The notes below the pieces were generated by a model. It ran no database searches. It saw nothing but the letters and a program-made list of their open reading frames with translations, and had not been told where the DNA came from. Of a stretch of 10,003 bases of DNA, positions 1 through 8,941 are shown in pieces. Positions within the stretch are counted from its first letter, which is position 1. Each line of letters begins with the position of its first letter. Origin of the DNA: Spirochaetales bacterium (lineage in GTDB: Bacteria > Spirochaetota > Spirochaetia > Sphaerochaetales > Sphaerochaetaceae); NCBI GenBank assembly GCA_012519125.1, contig JAAYQY010000111.1, positions 1 through 10,003 of the forward strand, read 5' to 3'. The position numbers were made by a program, and so were the translations under genes.

Positions 1-3000
1 CCCCATTTCTCCAGCCGTACTATCAGGACAGTACGAGCTTGATAGGAAACATCTCCTTCCAGTCCACCAGCGGAGGAGGTACCGTGTTGCCTTTTGATGG
101 AAAGGCTGCAATTGATCTGGCCTTGCTCTCAGCAAAAGTCGGAAGACTGGAGGTTGACGCAGGGTTCACGTTCCTCTCTGACATCAAGGCAGATGCCGTA
201 CTTGTTGATGCAATGACGCTTGCGGTCAGCGATTATCGTCTTGTGTTCACCGGACAGACTGAATTGAACCACTGGCTTCCCAGAGGCAAGCTTGAGTTGT
301 ATCAAGTAGCTGATGGCCAGCTGCTTGCCTCCACCACATTCTTTGACCAGCCTCCAGCCAGGTATCGGTTCCAGGCAAGCACTCCCTTGGAATCCAGCTT
401 CCAAATGGAAGGCTTGATCAGCAGAAGCTCTCGAGAGTTGCTCAATGCCGAAGGCAGCATCTCTCTCTTTTCTTCTGTATATCCGTTCTCGCTGTCACTG
501 AATACCGCCAATTTGCAGTTCATCCTCACACAAGAGAATCGTCTCACCTTGTCCGGAAACCTTGCCCCTCCCATTTCGGCAACGCTTTCCACCAATGACT
601 TTACGCTTCCAAACCGTGGGTTCTTCGCCAATGCCAGGCTCTCAGGAATCCTGGACTTTGAATTCTTCTCAGTCCGTGAGTTCTCTGTTCTGAGCGAGGC
701 CTTGCAGATTGCCGGAGTCTCATTCCAAGGACGTACCTATACCCTGAAAACTCCGGTGAGTGCTACCAATAATTCGCTACGCCTGGATGACATGCTGCTT
801 ATGGAGGGAGGCCAATCCTTTGTCAGCTCACTCTCATACTCAGGCAGTGATTTTGTCTCACTCTACCGTACTGATTTCTTTGCTCCCTTCGATGCATCAT
901 TCATCCTGAAAGCAGAGGATGAGGAAAAGATTGCCCTCAGTCTCATGGGGTCCCCTCAGCGCCTGACGGCCACTGCAGCCTTATCCTCATTGCCGCTCGA
1001 TCGATTCGTTCCCGAACTGAGCGGAAAGGTGGTTGATCTCACTGCCTTGGGTTTCTCAGACTTGAAGACACAATTGGGACTGGATGGAACTCTCAGTGTC
1101 ACTGAGGGTGACACCTCCTTTGTTTCCAAAGTCACGGCTGACCAAGACCAGTTGAGATTCTTCTCTTCAAGGCTCAGCCAACCAGACTTCACCTATCAAG
1201 GTGATGCACTGGTGATACGTGAAGGAAAAGCTTTCTCAACCGGAACGTTCGAACACATCAGGCATCTGTCGTATAAGGACCAACTTTCTAATCTCAGTTA
1301 CGAACTTGCAATAGATTTGGGAATGATGAACAACCTTTTCGATCTTCCCAAAGCTATCGCCACCATGCTTGAAGGTCAGGTCCAGGCAGACCTAGTGCTA
1401 TCAGATATCCTGATCTATGGAGAGCGGGGATTCAGTGATGGAACCTATCGCATCAAGCTTGCAGACTCGCAGATCAACGTAGAAGGGGAGCATTTGGATT
1501 TGGAGTATGATCTTGCTTCGAAATCACTTTCTGCACTGCTCAGGCCATCCTTTGGCATCGGCTTTGCGATCGAGGGCTCCTTTGCTCCTTCAGACTTCGG
1601 TTTTTCGGTCTCCTCAATCCATTTCCCGCTCGCCTTGATCAACCGAACCTTCCTCAAACCGATTTTCGCCTTCTTGGATGGTACTGTGCAAGGAGAACTC
1701 ATGGTGGGAGGAAGTCCTGATGCAATACGCCTATACGGGCAGCTCTCAGTTGATTCTTCCAGAATGGAGTTGTTCTGGCTTCCCCAGGACATCATCACGA
1801 TGAAGAATATGAGCGTAACCCTTGATGGGACTCGAGGCATCAGCCCACGCGTTCCCTTCTTCTCGACCAACAAAATCACCGGAAAGACTGTACAAGGATT
1901 TGGAAAAGTGGGAGCAGCCTTTGACGGTCTTCGTCTTGAGAATTATGAAATCCATGCAGAGAGTGGGGATGAGATGCTCTATGTTTGGATACCTATGCAA
2001 GGATTCGATGCTGATATCCGCACCTATGCGGGTGGTACCTTCAATCTCTTCGGTATCGGCTTCGAAACCTGGCTTGACGGGCAAGTGACCATCCAAGATA
2101 CAACGATGAGCCTCGGGATAAAGGATCTTCCTTTCTGGTATGTCGCCAATAACCTGACAACCACCAATTTTGATGTGGTCACCGGGAAGAATGTTGCGTT
2201 CTTTTATCCCAATACCCCAAATCCCTTCATCAAGGCAACCATCACCGAAAACCAGCGCATCTCATTTGCCTATGACCACATTACCGATGAATTTCTGATC
2301 GACGGCAACTTCAGTTTCCGTAGTGGAGAAATCTACTACTTCCAAAAGAACTTCTTCATCACCGAAGGTTCGCTCTCGCTGCATACGGATGCGTTCACAG
2401 GCCAGAGCCAGATTCAGCCAACAATCAATCTCAGGGCAAAACTCACCGACTTCGATGCTGCTGGCAATCGTGTTGACATCTTCCTGGTGCTACGAGAATC
2501 CGGCCTTACAAACCTCAATCCGCAATTTGAGTCCATTCCATCCAAGGATGTCAATGAGATTCTTGAAATCCTCGGGCAATCAATCCTTCCCACTGGTGCA
2601 TACGGGCAAGTGAACCTGTACAGCGTTGCCAGCTTGGCTGCAGCAGCTACCGATGTCGCTGAACGACTTGGATATCTTGATGCTTCGCAAACAACCCAGC
2701 TCACTGAGTCCATCCGCATTTCCCTTGGCTTGGATATGTTCAGTCTCCGAAGCAATATCTTGCAGAATATCCTCTTTGATGCACTGCCTGGAAACACGTT
2801 CGGGGGAGTGCTCAGTCCCTTGGCTCGTTATTTGAACAACACCTCAATCTTCATGGGCAAATATGTGGGAAGGCAGTTCTTCCTGCAAGCGCTCCTACAC
2901 CTCAGCGCCATGGATCGCTCCAAGGTCCAGCGGTCCTTCCTTTCGCCTGACCTCTCACTCGACCTTGAACTCTCCCTGGATTGGATGAACCCGTTGGGAA

Positions 3001-3095
3001 CAATCTCCTTCTTTACCCAACCTAATGAGTTGTCGTTCACCAATATTTTAGATACCATTGGCTTTAGTGTAACCAAACGAATTGTTTTGCGTTAA
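1..3095 (+). CDS. tamB: TamB/DUF490 translocation and assembly module protein, C-terminal part (5' end outside window)
   Basis: Seen: the frame is open from the first complete codon at position 3 to TAA at 3093-3095, giving 1030 visible residues. The TTG at 39 is an internal leucine codon, so the real start lies to the left. The protein is a long run of short alternating hydrophobic/polar strands with frequent Gly, Ser, Thr and Phe, few Cys and no enzymatic motif, as expected of the beta-rich TamB groove. Around visible residues 837-860, a stretch beginning NLNPQFESIP and ending EILEILGQS matches the late DUF490 pattern, where a Pro-rich strand precedes a short helix. The C-terminus ends in a strand, SVTKRIVLR. 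Known: TamB is anchored in the inner membrane, spans the periplasm and works with Omp85 proteins; in Borrelia a TamB orthologue is reported to interact with BamA. Inferred: the same partnership here, since bamA starts 20 bases downstream and no tamA is visible. The N-terminal anchor cannot be checked. Confidence 0.82.
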   Translation, partial: PFLQPYYQDSTSLIGNISFQSTSGGGTVLPFDGKAAIDLALLSAKVGRLEVDAGFTFLSDIKADAVLVDAMTLAVSDYRLVFTGQTELNHWLPRGKLELYQVADGQLLASTTFFDQPPARYRFQASTPLESSFQMEGLISRSSRELLNAEGSISLFSSVYPFSLSLNTANLQFILTQENRLTLSGNLAPPISATLSTNDFTLPNRGFFANARLSGILDFEFFSVREFSVLSEALQIAGVSFQGRTYTLKTPVSATNNSLRLDDMLLMEGGQSFVSSLSYSGSDFVSLYRTDFFAPFDASFILKAEDEEKIALSLMGSPQRLTATAALSSLPLDRFVPELSGKVVDLTALGFSDLKTQLGLDGTLSVTEGDTSFVSKVTADQDQLRFFSSRLSQPDFTYQGDALVIREGKAFSTGTFEHIRHLSYKDQLSNLSYELAIDLGMMNNLFDLPKAIATMLEGQVQADLVLSDILIYGERGFSDGTYRIKLADSQINVEGEHLDLEYDLASKSLSALLRPSFGIGFAIEGSFAPSDFGFSVSSIHFPLALINRTFLKPIFAFLDGTVQGELMVGGSPDAIRLYGQLSVDSSRMELFWLPQDIITMKNMSVTLDGTRGISPRVPFFSTNKITGKTVQGFGKVGAAFDGLRLENYEIHAESGDEMLYVWIPMQGFDADIRTYAGGTFNLFGIGFETWLDGQVTIQDTTMSLGIKDLPFWYVANNLTTTNFDVVTGKNVAFFYPNTPNPFIKATITENQRISFAYDHITDEFLIDGNFSFRSGEIYYFQKNFFITEGSLSLHTDAFTGQSQIQPTINLRAKLTDFDAAGNRVDIFLVLRESGLTNLNPQFESIPSKDVNEILEILGQSILPTGAYGQVNLYSVASLAAAATDVAERLGYLDASQTTQLTESIRISLGLDMFSLRSNILQNILFDALPGNTFGGVLSPLARYLNNTSIFMGKYVGRQFFLQALLHLSAMDRSKVQRSFLSPDLSLDLELSLDWMNPLGTISFFTQPNELSFTNILDTIGFSVTKRIVLR

Positions 3096-3105
3096 ACAGG
3101 TTTAT

Positions 3106-3111
3106 AGGAGA
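3106..3111 (+). promoter_or_regulatory. Ribosome binding site of bamA
   Basis: AGGAGA lies five bases before the ATG at 3116, in the 20-base gap after the tamB stop. It is the clearest Shine-Dalgarno sequence in the plus-strand block and fixes the bamA start. It also suggests that bamA is translated independently of tamB, in contrast to mutS, which has no such site. Confidence 0.8.
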
Positions 3112-3115
3112 CATC

Positions 3116-5671
3116 ATGGATAAGCGTCTAGTACGAGCATTTGCTTGCATCACCTTGATACTTTTTTTCTCACTCTCTTTTCTCTCTGCTGCTGATGCCG
3201 ATCCTTGGTACCTGGGAAAACGAATTGCTTCCTTCTCCAACACAGGACTGCAGAATGTTCCGGAAAGCAAAATCCTGGATATTCAATACAAATACGTAGG
3301 AAAGAATTTCACCGATGAATTGTTCAATGAACTTCAAGGTGAATTGTATGGACTGGAAAATTTCCTCTACTTCCTTGCCGAAGCCCAGCGAACCGGTGAA
3401 GGTGGCAATGATCTGGAAATTGCCATGAGTTTCTATGAACTTCCCTTCATCAAAAGTGTCACCATCCTGGGTAACGAAGGAATAAAGGCCAAGGATATCA
3501 CTGAGAAATTGCTGGCCAAAGAGGGTACGTTCCTTGATGATCAGAGCATTGAGCTTTCAAAATTGGCTGTACTTGAACTCTATCAGGAGAAAGGGTATGC
3601 CGATGCTGCAATTGAGAGTGAGTATAGCGTTGATGAGGCAACAAACAGCATCTCTCTCACCTATACCATTACAGAAGGACAACAGAAGAGGATAGGCGAG
3701 ATCCTGTTTGAAGGGAACCAAAACCTAGGTTCAGATCTCTTGGTAAAGCAACTTGACTCCAAGCCAGTCAGTTACTTCAGTTCCGGCTACTACAACCCGC
3801 TTACCATTGAGACCGATAAGCAGAAACTGATCACCTTCTACCAGAGCCGTGGGTATGTCGATGCCGTTGTCACCGGTGTCAGAACTGAGGATATCAGCAC
3901 TGAAGACGACAAATATGCCAGACAACGTGTCATCTTCACCCTGGAAGAAGGCCAACAATGGTTCTTTGGTGGCATTGAAGTGGATGGCAATACGGTATTT
4001 TCCGATGAGCAATTCCAGAATCTTGTTTCCATGAAAGTGGGAGCAGTTTTGGATGTCTCGCGCGTGCAAAAAGAGATTACCGCTGTTACCGACCTGTACT
4101 GGAACAACGGCTATATTTTCAACTTGATTTCCAGTGACCTGATCCGTGACGAAGAGAACAAGAGTATTACCTACGTACTGAAGGTTCAGGAGAACCAACA
4201 GGCTGTCATTGAGGATATTCGGATCGAAGGACTCACCAAAACCAAGAGCTATGTCTTCGAACGTGAGCTGACCTTCTCCAAAGGAGACATCTTCTCCAAA
4301 GAAAAACTGATTCGCAGTGCACAGAACATCTACAATACCCTCATTGTCACCGATGTCCAGTTCGATATCCTCAACGGAACAGAGGAAGGGAAAGTCATCC
4401 CTGTCTTTACCGTTGTTGAAGGGAACCAAATGGACATCCAATTCGGTGCCACCTTCGGCGGTAATGTTGACGGCTTCCCTGTCTCTGGCTTCTTGCAGTG
4501 GTCGGATAAGAATCTTGGAGGAACCGGTAGGGACCTTGCCATTGCCACCAACCTCAGTCCCGATACACAAACCTTCTCTGTTTCTTTCACCGACGGTTGG
4601 TTCAAAGACCGAAGATGGTCCAATGGCTTCACCTTCACGTTTGAACGCAGTGTAAAGGATTCTACGTTGCAGAGAGGAACGGGCAGTGACTACTATACCG
4701 GCCATGATGCAGACAATCTTGCAGACAACCCGTACCCCTATGGCTATGAGAGTTATGCAAGTTATCTTGCAGCCAATCAGGCATTGCCTTCCAGCCGCTA
4801 TCTCATGTCCTACACGTACTACCGCCTCTCGCTCGGATACAATACCGGGTACACTTTCATGTTCCAACCAGGTTCGCTGATTGTTGGTGCGGGTGCCTCG
4901 GTAGGGTTGAACTATGCTGATTACGACAAAGACCTGTATGATCCGTATGAACGACTCATCCAACGGTACGGCGAGGGTTGGAAGTTCAGCAACCGCATCA
5001 ACCTCTCCTTTGCTTGGGATGGAAGGGACCGTATCCAGAACACCAGCAGGGGTTACTACCTCAGCCAGGGCTTCACGTATGCCGGAGGCATCCTGTTCGG
5101 TCTTTCCAACTACATCAAGACCAGCACGAGTGCAAGTTCCTATACGACGCTCTTTACCTTCGACCTCGATGAGAAACCTGCAAACGTTGTGCTTGGTGTC
5201 ACCTCCAGTGTCAGTGCGATGCTTCCCCAGTACTACAACAACGCCGATGAAGGCGGATGGGGATGGTATGATGCCAAGCAGGGAGCAACACGGTATGAGA
5301 TGCTCTATATCGATGGCATGAACACCGGACGCGGGTTCAATGTAATATTTGACCAATCATTCCTTTGGGACAACCAAGTTGCCATTACCTGGCCCTTGGC
5401 ACACAACATACTCTCTGCCGAGGTGTATGCAAGTGCCACCGCTGTCAGTCCCGTATTGAATGAACTCTCCTTGGGAGACTTGTCTTGGTACTACTCCATG
5501 GGTGTCGGTATCAAGCTCAAGGTTCCGGGTTTCCCATTGGGCCTCTACCTTGTAAAGAATGCCAGTTACCTCAACGATAGTTTTGCATGGGACGGCGGAA
5601 CCATCTTCAAAGGCAGCAGCGAGGACAGCGGTCTGAAATTGGTGCTCGCCATCACGACGACCTTATATTGA
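3116..5671 (+). CDS. bamA: BamA, outer membrane protein assembly factor (Omp85 family)
   Basis: BamA folds and inserts beta-barrel proteins into the outer membrane. Seen in the 851 residues: a signal peptide (basic MDKRLVR, hydrophobic core about 8-23, likely cleavage near SAA at 24-26 or A28). A POTRA-rich periplasmic part follows, with boundaries recognisable from repeated strand endings TITEGQ, TLEEGQ, KVQENQ and TVVEGN: roughly 37-108, 113-190, 191-283, 285-362 and 363-443. From about 444 to the end is an aromatic-rich barrel with alternating strands and Tyr/Asp/Gly-rich loops. The conserved loop-6 motif is present as GRGF at 738-741, and the last residue is Tyr, as in a C-terminal barrel signal. 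Length and layout fit spirochaetal BamA (Tp92/TP0326 type). Context: tamB directly upstream; mutS begins two bases after the TGA. The ATG has a strong ribosome binding site. Family assignment is firm; POTRA boundaries are by eye. Confidence 0.93.
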   Translation: MDKRLVRAFACITLILFFSLSFLSAADADPWYLGKRIASFSNTGLQNVPESKILDIQYKYVGKNFTDELFNELQGELYGLENFLYFLAEAQRTGEGGNDLEIAMSFYELPFIKSVTILGNEGIKAKDITEKLLAKEGTFLDDQSIELSKLAVLELYQEKGYADAAIESEYSVDEATNSISLTYTITEGQQKRIGEILFEGNQNLGSDLLVKQLDSKPVSYFSSGYYNPLTIETDKQKLITFYQSRGYVDAVVTGVRTEDISTEDDKYARQRVIFTLEEGQQWFFGGIEVDGNTVFSDEQFQNLVSMKVGAVLDVSRVQKEITAVTDLYWNNGYIFNLISSDLIRDEENKSITYVLKVQENQQAVIEDIRIEGLTKTKSYVFERELTFSKGDIFSKEKLIRSAQNIYNTLIVTDVQFDILNGTEEGKVIPVFTVVEGNQMDIQFGATFGGNVDGFPVSGFLQWSDKNLGGTGRDLAIATNLSPDTQTFSVSFTDGWFKDRRWSNGFTFTFERSVKDSTLQRGTGSDYYTGHDADNLADNPYPYGYESYASYLAANQALPSSRYLMSYTYYRLSLGYNTGYTFMFQPGSLIVGAGASVGLNYADYDKDLYDPYERLIQRYGEGWKFSNRINLSFAWDGRDRIQNTSRGYYLSQGFTYAGGILFGLSNYIKTSTSASSYTTLFTFDLDEKPANVVLGVTSSVSAMLPQYYNNADEGGWGWYDAKQGATRYEMLYIDGMNTGRGFNVIFDQSFLWDNQVAITWPLAHNILSAEVYASATAVSPVLNELSLGDLSWYYSMGVGIKLKVPGFPLGLYLVKNASYLNDSFAWDGGTIFKGSSEDSGLKLVLAITTTLY

Positions 5672-5673
5672 GT

Positions 5674-8268
5674 ATGGCTGAAGAAGAGAAATTGACACCA
5701 ATGATGGTCCAGTACCGTCAGATCAAAGAACAGAACCCGGATAGTGTTCTGTTCTTTCGTCTTGGGGATTTCTATGAAATGTTTGAGGCTGATGCAATTG
5801 AGGTTTCCCGTATCCTCAACTTGACGCTCACCAAACGAAACAATCAGAAAATGTGTGGGATTCCTTACCATGCAGCCAAGACCTACATCAAGCGCTTGCT
5901 CGATGCCGGCAAGAAGATTGCCATCTGCGAGCAAACTGAGCTGCCGGAAGGGGGGAAGCAACTTGCCAAGCGGGAAGTAGTGCAAGTGGTAACACCAGCC
6001 ACAGTGGTCGAGGATGATTTTCTCCAATCTGATCGTGACAACTACGTACTCTGTGTCTCCTTCCAAAAGCAAGGGCTTTCCATCAGCTATGCCGATATCA
6101 CCAGCGGTACGTTCCTTCTGCGCTTTGTCGACAAGGATGATCGCTTTATGCATCTGCTCAGTGTTCTCGAGCAGGTGGGACCTCGTGAAATCCTGGTTAA
6201 TGAGGATGATTACTTTCTCTATCAGGATTTCCAAACGCTTATCGACTCCTATCCGAGCATGGTGACAAAGCTTCCCCCTTGGCGATTCCGCATCAAGGAT
6301 GCCTATGCGGCGATGTGTGACCAGGTTGGATCTGCAAGTCTGAAAGCATTCGACCTCGAGGAGAACGATGTTAGGCTCAGCAGCGCTGGTGCTTTGCTTT
6401 ACTATCTGCAAGAGACAGCCAAAACCAGCCTCAAGCAGATAGAAGCGTACAAGATCATCAATGAGGATACTCTGCTTCGCATCGATGAGGCGAGCAGAAA
6501 GAGTCTCGAGCTTCTGGTCAATCTTCATGATGGCAGTGAAAAGTATTCACTCTTCTCATCCATCGATGCAAATGTGACCAGCATGGGCAAACGCAAACTG
6601 AAGAACTGGATAACCAATGCCCTGACCGATGTTGACCAGATTCTCAAACGGCAACAGTGGGTTACCCTCTTGTATGAGGACCGTGATGAACTGGGTAGGG
6701 TACGTTCTCATCTGAAACAGGTGTTGGATATCCAGCGACTTACTTCACGCATTGCCATGGGTCGTCATGTAAGCAAGGACCTTGTGGGTATTGCCCAGAC
6801 AATAGTTGCTTTCTTTACGCTTTTTGAACAACGCTATCAGCAATTGTTGCCAGCCGATCTTGACCAAAAGGCCTTGGAAGCCCTGGTGGCTTTGGCCCAG
6901 AAGATCAATGATGCCGTCAATAGCGAATGGCAGGGCTCTTTTGAAGAAGGAAAGGTCATCAGGACAGGCTATGATTCTGAACTCGATGAGTTGCGTTCCA
7001 TCAAGGGTGGGGGAAAACAGCTGTTGGACTCATATCTGGAAAAAGTACGGCAAGAGACAGGAATCAGTACGCTCAAGCTCTCCCAAAACAAGATTCTTGG
7101 TCACTATCTTGAAGTTTCAAAAGCCCAATCCGAAAAAGTGCCCACCTCGTTCTATCGTAAGCAAACGTTGGTGAATGCTGAACGTTTCACCAGCGACACC
7201 TTGATTGAGTATGAGCAGAAGATACTCAAGAGTGCGTTCGAGGCAGAGAAGCGTGAGCGTGCAGTATATGAGAGCATCGTTGAAGAGACGAAACAATTGC
7301 AGGCAGCACTGCTTTGCATCAGCACGTTCCTCAGCGACCTCGATTGCTTGCAAGGCCTTGCCAGTGTTGCCATCACCCATCAATACACCAAACCAGTGTT
7401 CACCGACGAAGATATCCTTGCATTGGAAGAAGCCAGACATCCTGTGGTTGAACAGCACATGGACGTAGGTGCGTTTGTAGCCAATGATCTCTCCATTACG
7501 CGTGAAGGAAAGCGGTTCTGCCTGATCACAGGTCCCAACATGGCAGGTAAGTCAACCTTCCTCAGACAGACTGCCCTGATTGTCCTGCTTGCCCAGATAG
7601 GAAGTTATGTTCCAGCACGCTCAGCCCGTCTTGGTATTGTTGACAGACTCTACTGCAGGGTTGGTTCATCGGACAACCTAGCCCGAGGGGAGTCCACCTT
7701 CCTTGTAGAGATGCAGGAAGCAGCACATATCCTGAGGACTGCCAGCCGACGGTCCTTGGTAATTGTTGATGAACTGGGGCGGGGCACCAGCACACAGGAT
7801 GGCATGTCAATTGCCTATGCAGTGATGCAGCAACTGCTGAAAATCGGGAGCAAGACACTGTTTGCAACCCATTATCATGAGCTTGCACGAATCGATACTA
7901 CCAATTTGCAGCTGCTTACCCTCCAGGTCACTGAGATGGGGAGCGAGATACATTTTTTGAGAAAGGTCATGGAAGGCATTGCAAACAGTTCCTATGGACT
8001 GAATGTGGCCAAGATGGCCGGAGTAGGAAGGGAAGTGCTGAAACAAGCAAGGATCTTCCAGAAACAGCATTTTGCGGAGTATGACCTGCAGAATCTGCAG
8101 CCCGATCTCTTCAGTGCTGTGCAAGATGAACAGACAGGGAGTGCTTTCCTCTCCGAGCAGGAAGAGGAAGTGCTCGATCTCTTGCAGTCTTTCAGTCTTG
8201 ACCAATCTTCTCCGGTAGAAGCTTTGCTTTTCTTGAAAAAACTTCAGGAAAAACTTAAAGCAACCTAA
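5674..8268 (+). CDS. mutS: DNA mismatch repair protein MutS
   Basis: MutS binds mismatches and small loops in DNA and, with ATP, recruits MutL to start repair in the cytoplasm. Seen in 864 residues: the N-terminal TPMMVQY block, then the mismatch-reading Phe-X-Glu motif as F33-Y34-E35 within GDFYEMF. After the connector, lever and clamp regions comes the ATPase: Walker A GPNMAGKST at 620-628, signature ARGESTF at 670-676, Walker B ending DE at 699-700 and continuing LGRGTST, and the switch histidine at 733 in THYHEL. The C-terminal tail (about 830-864) is acidic then helical, as in the MutS dimer/tetramer region. Length is normal and nothing essential is missing. Start choice: the frame stays open upstream to 5587, but that would overlap the bamA barrel; ATG 5674 places TPMM at residue 8, as in known MutS proteins. 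No convincing ribosome binding site precedes it, so translation probably depends on ribosomes finishing bamA. Confidence 0.96.
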   Translation: MAEEEKLTPMMVQYRQIKEQNPDSVLFFRLGDFYEMFEADAIEVSRILNLTLTKRNNQKMCGIPYHAAKTYIKRLLDAGKKIAICEQTELPEGGKQLAKREVVQVVTPATVVEDDFLQSDRDNYVLCVSFQKQGLSISYADITSGTFLLRFVDKDDRFMHLLSVLEQVGPREILVNEDDYFLYQDFQTLIDSYPSMVTKLPPWRFRIKDAYAAMCDQVGSASLKAFDLEENDVRLSSAGALLYYLQETAKTSLKQIEAYKIINEDTLLRIDEASRKSLELLVNLHDGSEKYSLFSSIDANVTSMGKRKLKNWITNALTDVDQILKRQQWVTLLYEDRDELGRVRSHLKQVLDIQRLTSRIAMGRHVSKDLVGIAQTIVAFFTLFEQRYQQLLPADLDQKALEALVALAQKINDAVNSEWQGSFEEGKVIRTGYDSELDELRSIKGGGKQLLDSYLEKVRQETGISTLKLSQNKILGHYLEVSKAQSEKVPTSFYRKQTLVNAERFTSDTLIEYEQKILKSAFEAEKRERAVYESIVEETKQLQAALLCISTFLSDLDCLQGLASVAITHQYTKPVFTDEDILALEEARHPVVEQHMDVGAFVANDLSITREGKRFCLITGPNMAGKSTFLRQTALIVLLAQIGSYVPARSARLGIVDRLYCRVGSSDNLARGESTFLVEMQEAAHILRTASRRSLVIVDELGRGTSTQDGMSIAYAVMQQLLKIGSKTLFATHYHELARIDTTNLQLLTLQVTEMGSEIHFLRKVMEGIANSSYGLNVAKMAGVGREVLKQARIFQKQHFAEYDLQNLQPDLFSAVQDEQTGSAFLSEQEEEVLDLLQSFSLDQSSPVEALLFLKKLQEKLKAT

Positions 8269-8290
8269 GCTCACACATGCCTTAGCTGGT

Positions 8291-8941
8291 ATGTGGTGTG
8301 CTCATTGCAAAAAACTCTCTGATTCAACGCTTTGCCCCTCCTGTACTATGGAGTTGCAAAAGCTTTCCTTTGGTTCCCTCTTTACCCAGCGTTGTACGGT
8401 TTGCGGCCAGAGCATACTGGACCAGTGTTACCCTTGTTCCTGCTGTGAGGATGCCCTTATTGCCTATGGCCCCTATGAAGGAGTATTGGCTTTTCTGGTA
8501 TTGCGTTACAAAAGTGGGGGTGAATTGTTGCTTGCTCCGTTTCTGGCCGATCTGTTCCTTGCTCTGATGCAAGCTGATGCTTTTTCCGTCTTGGTCCCGA
8601 TTCCTGCCTCAAAAGAGGGGAAACGTAGACGAGGGTTCGATCAGATGCTTTTGATTGCACGCATACTCAGTAGGAAAACAGGCGCTCCTGTGGTAAGGCT
8701 TTTTTCCCATCATAAGGGCCGCCGACATGCCCTGCTTTCCAAAAAGGCCAGATTGGAAACCAAGAGTCTACTCGTGCGAAAATACGTGAGCAAGCGTAGT
8801 GGAACGCTTCTGCGTCAGTGCAAACAGATCTACGTGTTGGATGACATCCATACCACAGGTTCCACGTGTTCCCAAGCAAAAACGTATTTAGAGAGTTCCT
8901 ATCAGGCACGCGTGATAACGATAGTCCTTTGCAAGGCCTAG
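8291..8941 (+). CDS. comF: ComF family protein (zinc-binding plus phosphoribosyltransferase-like domain)
   Basis: Seen in 216 residues: an N-terminal cysteine cluster with CxxC pairs at C3/C6, C15/C18, C35/C38 and C46/C49 (plus C51, C52), consistent with two zinc-binding modules. It is followed by the ComF hallmarks KRRRGFDQ at 111-118 and the phosphoribosyltransferase PRPP loop VLDDIHTTGST at 182-192. Known: ComF/ComFC proteins act in the cytoplasm during natural transformation in some bacteria (GntX in Enterobacteria), but the family is widespread in species not known to be competent, so its role here is open. It begins 22 bases after mutS and is the last gene of the plus-strand block; a ComF gene near mutS also occurs in Borrelia (from memory). 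The ATG at 8291 lacks an obvious ribosome binding site but puts the first CxxC directly at the N-terminus as usual. Its TAG interlocks with the stop of the opposite gene. Confidence 0.88.
   Translation: MWCAHCKKLSDSTLCPSCTMELQKLSFGSLFTQRCTVCGQSILDQCYPCSCCEDALIAYGPYEGVLAFLVLRYKSGGELLLAPFLADLFLALMQADAFSVLVPIPASKEGKRRRGFDQMLLIARILSRKTGAPVVRLFSHHKGRRHALLSKKARLETKSLLVRKYVSKRSGTLLRQCKQIYVLDDIHTTGSTCSQAKTYLESSYQARVITIVLCKA
8938..8941. other. Shared palindromic stop CTAG of two convergent genes
   Basis: Read on the plus strand, TAG at 8939-8941 ends comF. Read on the minus strand, TAG at 8940-8938 ends the phosphodiesterase gene. The two genes overlap by four bases at the self-complementary CTAG, itself inside CCTAGG. 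There is no intergenic space, so any terminator of either unit must lie inside the opposite gene. Confidence 0.95.

Noticed and set aside
39..41. TTG as a start codon for the first gene
   Set aside because: The frame continues open upstream to position 3, there is no ribosome binding site, and the sequence is already in the TamB repeat-like beta region.
3161..3182. T-rich stretch as a terminator or promoter after tamB
   Set aside because: It encodes the hydrophobic signal-peptide core of BamA (Leu/Phe/Ser codons), and no stem precedes it.
3731..5356. A 541-codon open frame on the minus strand opposite bamA
   Set aside because: It lies entirely inside an unmistakable bamA. The translation has no recognisable domain, and its openness is explained by the codon bias of the sense strand.
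5587..5673. A 29-residue N-terminal extension of MutS
   Set aside because: It would overlap the bamA barrel codons, and the RQQRGQRSEIGARHH-type sequence is unlike any MutS N-terminus; ATG 5674 aligns with the family start.
5566..6528. A 320-codon minus-strand open frame across the bamA/mutS junction
   Set aside because: It is antisense to well-supported MutS sequence, has no family features or ribosome binding site, and would require overlapping two genes.
8899..8924. CTATC...GATAG inverted repeat near the 3' end of comF as a minus-strand terminator
   Set aside because: The stem is short and interrupted, and the nearest T-run on that strand (opposite 8878-8882) is too far away; it is coding sequence for the ComF C-terminus.
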